Positions 56,031 to 64,000 of a stretch of DNA of 64,000 nucleotides are shown here, in pieces (the stretch's first letter is position 1; every line of letters starts with the position of its first letter). This DNA comes from Ceratothoa steindachneri (Eukaryota > Arthropoda > Malacostraca > Isopoda > Cymothoidae). The position numbers were made by a program, and so were the translations under genes. The stretch is taken from NCBI GenBank assembly GCA_963969495.1, contig OZ018330.1, positions 68,123,936 through 68,187,935 on the forward strand, written 5' to 3'. The notes beneath the pieces were generated by a model, which was not told the DNA's origin, ran no database searches, and was given only the letters and a program-made list of their open reading frames with translations.

Positions 56031-56990
56031 TAAGAGGTATGACGCGTTTGGTAGCATTACGTGAATGCTATAAGTTGAGAGGCATGTCGCGGTTGGTAGC
56101 ATTATGTGAATGCTATGAGTTGAGAAGCATGTCGCCTTTGTTAGCATTATGCAAATGCTAATGAATTGATACGCATGCTGCCGTCTGTAGCATTATATGG
56201 ATACTATGAGTTAAGAGGTATGTCACGTTTAGTAAGCATTACGTGAATGCTATATGTTGAGAGGCATGTCGTCGTTGGTAGCAATATCTGAATGCTATGA
56301 GTTTGAGAGGCATGTCGCGGTGTGTAGCCTTATGTGAATGCTATGAGTTGAGAGGCATGTCGCGGTTGTTAGCATTATGTGAATCATATGAGTTAAGAGG
56401 CATTTCGCGGTTGGTAGCATTATGTGAATGCTATGATTTTAGAGTCATATCCCTGTTTTTAGGATTATGTAAATGCTATCAGTTGAGAAGGCTGTCGCCG
56501 TTGTTAGCATTATGTAAATACTAATAAATTGATAGGCATGTTGCCGTCTGTAGCATTATGTGAATTATATAAGCTGATAGGCATGTCGCGGTTGATAGCA
56601 TTATGATAATGCTATGAGTTGAGAGGCATGTCATCGTTAGTAGCATTATGTTAATGCTATGAGTTGAGGGCATGTAGCCATTTCTAACATTATGTGAATG
56701 CTAATGTGTAAGAGGCATTTTCCGTATGTGGCATTATGTGAATGCTATGAGTTAAGAGGCATCTTACCGTTGATTCATTATGAGAATCCTATAAATTATG
56801 TGGAATGTCGCCGTGGGTAGCATTATATAAATGCTATTATTTGAGAGGCATGTTGCTGTTGGTAGCATTATGTGAATGCTATGTGTTGAGAAACATGTCC
56901 TCGTAGGTAGTATTATGTGAATTTGATGAGTTGAGAGGCGTGTAGACGTTGGTAGCATTATGTGAATGCTCGTGTGATTCGGTGGTGAGT

Positions 56991-57423
56991 TGCCATGTGA
57001 GTGTGAATGAATGAATTGTTATCAAATCAGACAAATTAAAGCCCGCAGATAATTCACTGATTTAGCAAGTTGGCTTGAGAGGGGTTTTTGCGACCATATC
57101 TGCGGCTGTAAGTTACAATTGGTGAACCGTGTTACTTACTGAAGAGTGATGGGGGTGAGAATGAGAGGGTTGCGCCCGCGAAGGTTCCACGTCCTGTTGA
57201 GTAAAGTTGGTACCTTAAAAGGATGAATGTAAGCTCCTTGATGAAAGGTTGTATGATCCATAGTTGTACTTTCGTTGATGATGAGGTTTGACTTAACTCC
57301 AGTGTTGATTTTCTATGCCCATTCCAGGGTTATGATGGTGATGATGTTTAACTTCACTCCATGGAATGCTTGAGGTCACTCCGGATGACGATGGATGCTT
57401 GAGTCACTCCGAGATCACAACTT
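56991..57423. other. Unassigned sequence next to satellite array 3
   Basis: No recognisable gene. Contains short GATGATG-type repeats around 57330-57395. Confidence 0.4.
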
Positions 57424-58526
<1,103 letters not shown>

Positions 58527-58529
58527 ATT

Positions 58530-60942
58530 CACCTAGATTTCTTCTACAAAGCTTGAGTCTTATATTCAGTAAGATGGACAAAACGAAGAAGGCGGGTCCC
58601 ATCTTTAATTACAAAACCCATCTTCAGGAACTAGAAACAAATTTTAAATTAGTAATCTAAGCCTAAAAACATAAATAACAGCATAAGTTCAAAGTTAAAA
58701 ACTATAGATTCGATAAAATCACAAAAAAGACGTTAAAAATATAAAATGAACGTTACGTTAATGAACAAACAAAATAGTGAGGTAAAGAACAGCAGAAAAA
58801 TATTTGTAAAGAGATACTATCAATTAAGGACAAACAAAGTAAACGTAATATTACAAAATTAAACAATTAAAATGGAAAAATAGAGAATTGGATACAAACA
58901 AATGGTAAAACTAAAATATAGACACTGAAACATTACTTTACATGGTCGGATCACAATGACGAGTGAAAACAGGAAGGAATTCAAAGAATGAATACAGCTT
59001 GGTTGGTTGTTAAGTTATAAAAAAAGGAAAGGATGACGTGTCCTCATTTAAATTTGGGTGGTTGTATTTAATACAAAGTGATTCTCTAATGCGTAGAGAT
59101 GAAATAGATTTAGCAAATTTTAAGACAGAAAAATCATTTAAGGACACGTCTATTTTACAATCAATAGCATGTTTCCTGATGGAAGAAAACTCTTCATTAC
59201 TTCGTTTTACTGGTTCTATGGCTAATTCCCATGTGAGAACAAAAAAGCGACTGAAGAGTACGTACTATGCTTCCTATATAGGTCCCCATTTACAGCTAGG
59301 GCAAATGAATTTATATACAATGCACGAACTAAACGGCGTGGGAATACTATCCTTCACTATAGATAAATTACCAATATTTTTGTTATTAATGAATATAAGT
59401 TTAAAATTAATTTGACAATAGAATTTCCTAAAAATTGAAATTAAACGTTTTCGGAGAAGGTCATTACAATGGCTGATATCTGGTAACGAGACATACCTGA
59501 TTTCTTTTAAGACATTAAAAGAAGTGGAGGGGTTATAAAGCCTGAATAGGAACTTCCTAATACAGCTTTCAACTAAATCATTTTTTACAAAGTATTCTTT
59601 TAAAAAATTGAATTCAAAATGCATACTAAAATAAGTGGAAGACAAATTAAAACCTCTGAAGAGGAGTGTTTTAATGGCGCCAATTTTGTATGTTAAATCA
59701 CAAAAACTAAAGAAATTTAAACCCTTCCCTGCGAAAGTTGTTTTTTTTCAAAACACACGTTTGAATGCCGGAGGGGGTAAGAGAGACATTAATATCTAGA
59801 AATGGCAACATATTATTAATCTCATGTTCTTGAGTAAAAGCAATATTAGGGTGTAAATTGTTTATAAAATCGAAAAACCTTTTTGAACAAGAACCAAAAT
59901 AAAAAAACCGCAAAGGTATCGTCAACGTATCTTTTGTAGAATAAGGGACGAAATTGAGAAGGGCAATCACGGAAGAGTCTATCTTCAAAATTACACACGA
60001 AAATATTTGCAAAAATTGGACCTAGTGGGCTTCCTATCCCAACACCTTCAATTTTATGATAAACCACACCATTGAAAGTGAAATAGTTGTCCTTGACAGC
60101 TAGATGCAATAACTGCGAGAATTGCGAAAAACTGTAACCATTAAAGAGGGCATTTCTAATCTCTATAGTTGTCTGGAAGGGAATATTTGTAAATAAGGAA
60201 GTGATGTCAAAGCTAGAAAAGAAAAAAAGGACTTGACGATTCAAACTTTGTGATGTCCGAAGCAAAATCAAAGCTATTATTAAGGGTATATAGATTGGAA
60301 GCAAAAGGGGTTAACAGAGGAACTAAAAACTTAGCAATTTTATAGAAAGGAAGAGTGTAAGAAGCAAGAATGGGACGAAGAAGGAATCCAGTCTTATGCA
60401 TCTTAGGTAGCCAATAGAGCAGACCTAAGTAAGATAAGGAAACATACAGAGAACCGTAAACAGAATCACTAAGAACACACAAAGACTTTAGCTTCAACAA
60501 AACCGGTTAATTTTGTCCTCTAAACGGTGAATGATAGTAAAAGGTTGCTCCATAATTTCAGTAAATTTGGATTTATCTAACAAAATCTGAGACATATTGG
60601 AAATGTAATCAGTCCTATTCAAAATCACTACCCCATTACCATTATCAGGACGGGTAACAACAATTTCGTTATTCCGCCCGAGGTTTCGAAGAAGAGAAAA
60701 AAATCATGTTTAGTTAATCATGTGCTTAAATTTATGAAAAAATTCATGGGTGACATGTGAAATATTTGTCTTAAAGTCAGAAAATGAACCTAAAATGGGC
60801 AGATGTTGGATAACGTGAATAAACTTTTCAAAGTAGATTACTCATTTAGAATTTATTTCTAGCTCTTGAAGATGGGTTTTGTAATAACCCGAAACGTTGG
60901 AATTAAAGATGGGACCCGCCTACTTCGTTTTTTCCTTCTTAC

Positions 60943-60946
<4 letters not shown>
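58530..60946 (-). mobile_element. Penelope-like element 4 (nearly full length)
   Basis: Minus-strand element about 2.4 kb long. The ends are inverted copies of one terminal sequence: about 58562-58636 (TTCAGTAAGATGGACAAAAC onward, with GGCGGGTCCCATCTTTAATT) and its complement at about 60860-60947. Both ends abut (TA)n tracts. The internal region codes for an N-terminal domain, a complete reverse transcriptase with YVDD, and a GIY-YIG endonuclease remnant, broken by frameshifts. Confidence 0.85.
59040..60840 (-). pseudogene. Penelope-like reverse transcriptase and GIY-YIG endonuclease (element 4)
   Basis: Segments in minus-strand order: FEKFIHVIQHLPILGSFSDF (about 60830); LLRNLGRNNEIVVTRPDNGN and GVVILNRTDYISNM (about 60690-60600); DKSKFTEIMEQPF and HRLEDKINRF; LYWLPKMHKTGFLLRPILAS (about 60410); SSFDITSLFTNIPF (about 60205); EGVGIGSPLGPIFANIFVCN; the catalytic KRYVDDTFAVF (about 59930); INNMLPFLDINVSL; and a long connector. 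The last part is VYKFICPSCKWGP followed by YIGS and, after a stop-rich stretch, GISHRTSKTK. The RT catalytic motifs are intact. Frameshifts near 60500, 60215, 59900 and 59640, plus stops in the endonuclease after about 59270, make the copy inactive. The endonuclease has the CxxC insert common in the class. Confidence 0.85.

Positions 60947-61028
<82 letters not shown>
60947..61028. repeat. (TA)n microsatellite
   Basis: About 82 bp of TA dinucleotide at the other end of Penelope-like element 4. Confidence 0.98.
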
Positions 61029-61029
<1 letters not shown>

Positions 61030-61032
<3 letters not shown>

Positions 61033-61130
61033 CGTAGAATGACCCTTGGCTTTGATCACCCCACACCTGACACCACTTTTATAATATGTCGTAGAATGAC
61101 CCTTGGCTTTGATCACTCTACGCTTTGACA
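61030..61130. repeat. Short tandem duplication with 56-bp period
   Basis: TGTCGTAGAATGACCCTTGG followed by CTTTGATCAC occurs at 61030-61059 and again at 61086-61115, each followed by a TGACACC word. It directly follows the (TA)n tract. Confidence 0.85.
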
Positions 61131-62741
61131 CCCTTTTAGTAGCGGTATGCTTTAAGGGGCGTGAGTTACTTCTATGATGAAGTAGGCTTTGTTCTAAGAG
61201 CTATTTTAGTGGTTTAGTCCTTAAGGAAGAGCTATTTTTAAACACATAAGGATAAGAGGAAACACCACAATCTACCAAAATAAACATGTATTTTAAATTA
61301 AATATTACAAACCAACAGTAAACACATTTCTATATATTTGGCCTCAAAGAATTTTCGATGACAAAACATAAACAAGTAGGCTTGCAATAAACATACTAAT
61401 TGCCAATTAGTATTTTTATCACGACCCTATTTGATTAGCATAAAACATTAAATTAACGTACTGTCATCTACAAACACATATGACCTAGGTTCTAGAATAA
61501 TGGTTTCTACTCTCCTTTAAAACGTGGGACGTACTAAACTTCTACTATCGCAATAGATATATAAATGTTATAGTTAACTTACAGGTCGGTATTAGGGATT
61601 GCCGGATGTCGCTGGAGGACTTATCTCTCGCTTTGAAGTGTAGTGGTCGCTGGTTGAAATTTTCGTAGAGGGATTGCTTGAGATGTGAGAATCACTCGAG
61701 TGTGAGCGGCTTTACTTTTCTTTAGTCGGACTTCTTTGCAGACGGAAAAGGCTTCTTCGGTATGGCACCGATATAAAGCTTGACTAATTAGGTTAATACG
61801 GCCCTGAAAGGGGGGGATCGATTTTCTCAATCTGATCCTATCGTTTCTCACGGAAATAGTCTTGTATGGCTGAAGGATCGATCTTTACGAACTAATCTTT
61901 CTTCTGGCGAATCGACTTCTAATAATCTTCTTGTCTAGCCGATGGATCGATCTTCACGAACTAATCCACCTCTAGCGTATCGACTTCTGATAATCTTCTT
62001 GTCTTTCTTTGCGGGGCTTATATATAGGCGGATTGCCGCCCCATCTAAAGGGGGAAGTGACCAGGCCACAGATGCAAAAGGAAGGGGGGGGGGAGCGAAT
62101 GGAGAGTTAGCATCTGGGGAGAGCGAGAATTCCTGAGGTGGCACTGGGGTGCCCAAGTCAGCTCGCAAATTATAGGCTCGCAACCGCACCGCTACTTGGC
62201 GTGCCTTCTGACTCGCACCGTTTTTTTTTCCTAACCACGGGTTTATGGGTCTCGTAGGTCATGCGATCGTTAGAGCGTCGTTTAAGGACCTTAGGTGGTC
62301 GCCTTCAAACATATGTTAGCTCCAACTGCCCACAGCGGCGAGGAGATCACACATGGTAAGCATTTTCGCCGGCTACCTTTCCCACGCTTCTCCTCATGAA
62401 GGGAGGGGGGCTTGAATGTACCTATACTCCTCCAGGAGGCTTAATGTAGCCATTTCTCCACATCTACCTCCATTCTTAAGAAAATAACGGGAGGGGGGGG
62501 GTTTCCAATCCGACGCTTACAATAATATACATGGGTAACTTACGGAACATTATATTATACAATAAATTCTAGTTCACTCGGGAATGCCTCGATAACATTT
62601 CACCTGACCTTACATTAATTCCTATATTACTGTGCCAACTTAGGATTTTCTTACCTACCACTCGGGTTACTCGCCCCTACTTACTTACAATTCTACTGAT
62701 TTACACTTAACTTTGCTATAATACAATAGTTGGGCTGCTCC
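61131..62741. other. Non-coding region downstream of gypsy-type copy G2
   Basis: No domain is visible, in particular no integrase, although this is the 3' side of the RT-RNase H frame of copy G2. It contains two 69-bp tandem units (about 61861-62002, each with GGATCGATCTT and CGAACTAATC). It also has runs of G at 62086-62094 and 62492-62501. A 3' LTR may lie here but its partner would be outside the window. Confidence 0.45.
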
Positions 62742-64000
62742 TTAATCGTCGACAGGGTTCCGACTTAACGAGTCTGCCATACAATTGTTGGACCCTTTTA
62801 TATAGTGAATGGAGTACTGGTACTCCATCAAGAGTAAACTCCATCTCAGGAGTCTTCCATTCTTACACTTATTTTTACCTAAGTATGACAACGGTTTATG
62901 GTCGCATTCCAACTTAAACTCGCGCCCTATTAGATAATATTTGAATTTACCTATGGACCATATTATGGCCAAAGCTTCGATTTCGATAGTAGCGTAGGCT
63001 TTTTCTCTACTCAACAGTTTCCTACTGACATAAGCTATGGGATAGGCTGTTTCGTCATCTTCGTATTGAAGCAATACTCCGCCTAACCCGTCCCGACTAG
63101 CGTCCGTGCGAAGGCCGAAGATCTTGTTGGGATTTGGTAAGCGAAGAATGGGCGCAGTTACGAGTTTTCCTTTTAGAACCTCCAACTGAGTTATTGCATG
63201 GGGGTTCCACGTGACAGGGTCTGACGCTGTCTTTTTTACCAAATCATTCAGTGGGGCCGCAATGGAAGCGAAGTGTGGTACAAAACGCCTATAGAACGAG
63301 GCCGCTCCCATAAACGATCGGAGTTGTTTCTTTGTTTTCGGCCGGGGCATCTTGACTATGGCGTCCACTTTTTCTTGCTGGGTAGTCAAGTGTTTTTGTC
63401 CTATTTTGAATCCCAGGTAGTCAATGGATTCGTAGGCAAAATAACACTTGGTCGGCCCGGCGGTTAGACCTTGCTCCTTCAATTTCTCCAGCAATGAGCG
63501 TAAGGCGTGTAAGTGTGACTCCCATGTACGGGTAGCTACGTACACGTTGTCGAAGTAAAACGACACGTCACTTAGTCCAGCGATAATTCGCCTCATCATT
63601 CTATTATAATTGCTACCGGCTGTAAGTAGTCCGAAGGGTAGCCTGGTAAACTGTAACAGACCTCTCTCGGTCGCAAAAGCCGTCAGTTTTTTGGACTCCT
63701 TAGCGAGAGGTATTTGATAGTACGCTTTACATAAATCCAATTCGGTGATGAATTTAGCGTCTTCAAATAAATGGAGATTTTGATCTATTAGTGGGATGGG
63801 CTCGGCGTCGAAAACGGTCACTGAATTCAATTTTCGGAAGTCCACGCACATCCGAAATGATTGATCCGGTTTCTTAACCATTACTATGGGGGAGCAATAA
63901 TCGGACTCCGATGGCTCTAAAATTCCCAATTTTAGTAAATTCCGGACTTCCTTATTGAAGGCTTCTCGTAGGTGGATTGGTAAAGGATATGGTTTGCTCC
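62742..64000 (-). CDS. Gypsy-type reverse transcriptase and RNase H (copy G2, partial)
   Basis: An open minus-strand frame that enters from the right window edge (PYPLPIHLREAFNKEV) and runs to a stop at 62742. RT motifs: LGILEPSESDYCSPIVMVKK, RMCVDFRKLNSVT, ITELDLCKAYYQIPLAKES, FTRLPFGLLTAGSNYNRMMR and the active-site box YFYFDN-type (SFYFDNVYVATRTW). RNase H follows with GLRTDASRDGLGGVLLQYED, YATIEIEALAIIWSIGKFKY, LECDHKPLSYL and SNNCMADSLSRNPVDD. The frame stops directly after RNase H, and no integrase or zinc finger lies downstream, which agrees with the integrase-before-RT order seen in copy G1. There is no stop or frameshift in the 1.26 kb visible. Asn replaces the second Asp of the YxDD box. 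Its gag, protease and integrase would lie beyond the window. Confidence 0.9.
   Translation of the reverse strand, partial: SKPYPLPIHLREAFNKEVRNLLKLGILEPSESDYCSPIVMVKKPDQSFRMCVDFRKLNSVTVFDAEPIPLIDQNLHLFEDAKFITELDLCKAYYQIPLAKESKKLTAFATERGLLQFTRLPFGLLTAGSNYNRMMRRIIAGLSDVSFYFDNVYVATRTWESHLHALRSLLEKLKEQGLTAGPTKCYFAYESIDYLGFKIGQKHLTTQQEKVDAIVKMPRPKTKKQLRSFMGAASFYRRFVPHFASIAAPLNDLVKKTASDPVTWNPHAITQLEVLKGKLVTAPILRLPNPNKIFGLRTDASRDGLGGVLLQYEDDETAYPIAYVSRKLLSREKAYATIEIEALAIIWSIGKFKYYLIGREFKLECDHKPLSYLGKNKCKNGRLLRWSLLLMEYQYSIHYIKGSNNCMADSLSRNPVDD

Larger units (their letters stand above)
53650..56990. repeat. 45-bp satellite, array 3
   Basis: About 54 diverged monomers of the same satellite as array 2, once continuous with it. 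Most retain the dyad AGCATT-N5-AATGCT. A block of about 361 bp (eight monomers) is duplicated in tandem with no visible difference at about 54086-54446 and 54447-54807. The array is interrupted by the mariner derivative at 55124-56030. Minus- and plus-strand open frames in it (15-residue peptide repeats) are a consequence of the 45-bp period. Confidence 0.95.

Noticed and set aside
43010..57000. Long open frames with 15-residue repeats on both strands of the satellite arrays
   Set aside because: The 45-bp period is a multiple of three, so frames stay open without selection. They appear on both strands and are broken by indels in older monomers.
61060..61076. Primer-binding-site-like sequence complementary to a tRNA-Leu end
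   Set aside because: Match is imperfect, it lies inside a short tandem duplication, and its orientation would place a 5' LTR on the wrong side of copy G2.

Overview
The window is non-coding, repeat-dominated DNA from an animal genome, most likely an invertebrate and plausibly an arthropod such as a crustacean. The evidence is the mix of families: CR1-like and I/Nimb-like LINEs, Penelope-like elements with GIY-YIG endonucleases, mariner and hAT DNA transposons, a Ty3/gypsy lineage with an unusual pol order, long (TA)n tracts, and a decayed copy of a multi-copy uncharacterised gene family that I associate with arthropods and cnidarians. The species assignment is inference. I recognise no intact host gene, no rRNA gene and no canonical tRNA gene.

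Layout. 0.77-2.86 kb is a 20/40-bp minisatellite. 5.24-6.2 kb is the 3' end of a CR1-like LINE (minus). 8.79-10.5 kb holds two remnants of I/Nimb-type LINEs in opposite orientations. 11.8-13.7 kb is a pseudogene (minus) split by a non-autonomous hAT element. 18.2-22.05 kb is the best preserved element: a CR1-like LINE with an SGNH-type ORF1 and an uninterrupted endonuclease-reverse transcriptase ORF2. 22.5-24.4 kb is another LINE remnant split by a decayed Tc1/mariner-type transposon. 25.5-25.7 kb is a 61-bp hairpin-forming tandem repeat. 28.3-33.1 kb is a cluster of three Penelope-like elements separated by (TA)n. 33.2-38.4 kb is a nearly full-length but dead Nimb-like LINE. 38.65-39.08 kb is a Penelope-type GIY-YIG fragment. 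40.2-41.9 kb is a second Nimb-like LINE joined to a dead mariner.

From 43.1 to 57.0 kb the window is organised around a 45-bp satellite. The satellite is interrupted by a 6.6-kb Ty3/gypsy-type element (47.04-53.65 kb) and by a mariner deletion derivative (55.12-56.03 kb). In both cases the monomer reads through when the insert is mentally removed. 58.5-60.95 kb is a longer Penelope-like element bounded on both sides by (TA)n. 62.74-64.0 kb is a second gypsy copy with an intact RT-RNase H frame that runs off the window edge.

The most interesting points are these. (1) The CR1 ORF2 has no usable AUG before its conserved endonuclease motifs, and a correctly phased GGGAAAC heptamer lies in the ORF1/ORF2 overlap, which suggests -1 frameshifting. 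(2) The gypsy elements carry integrase upstream of reverse transcriptase, and their RT box reads YFDN in both copies. (3) Penelope ends repeatedly abut (TA)n tracts. (4) Each satellite monomer contains a dyad (AGCATT-N5-AATGCT), and a (TA)n tract has grown exactly in its loop. (5) A perfect 43-bp fold-back lies inside one RT gene.
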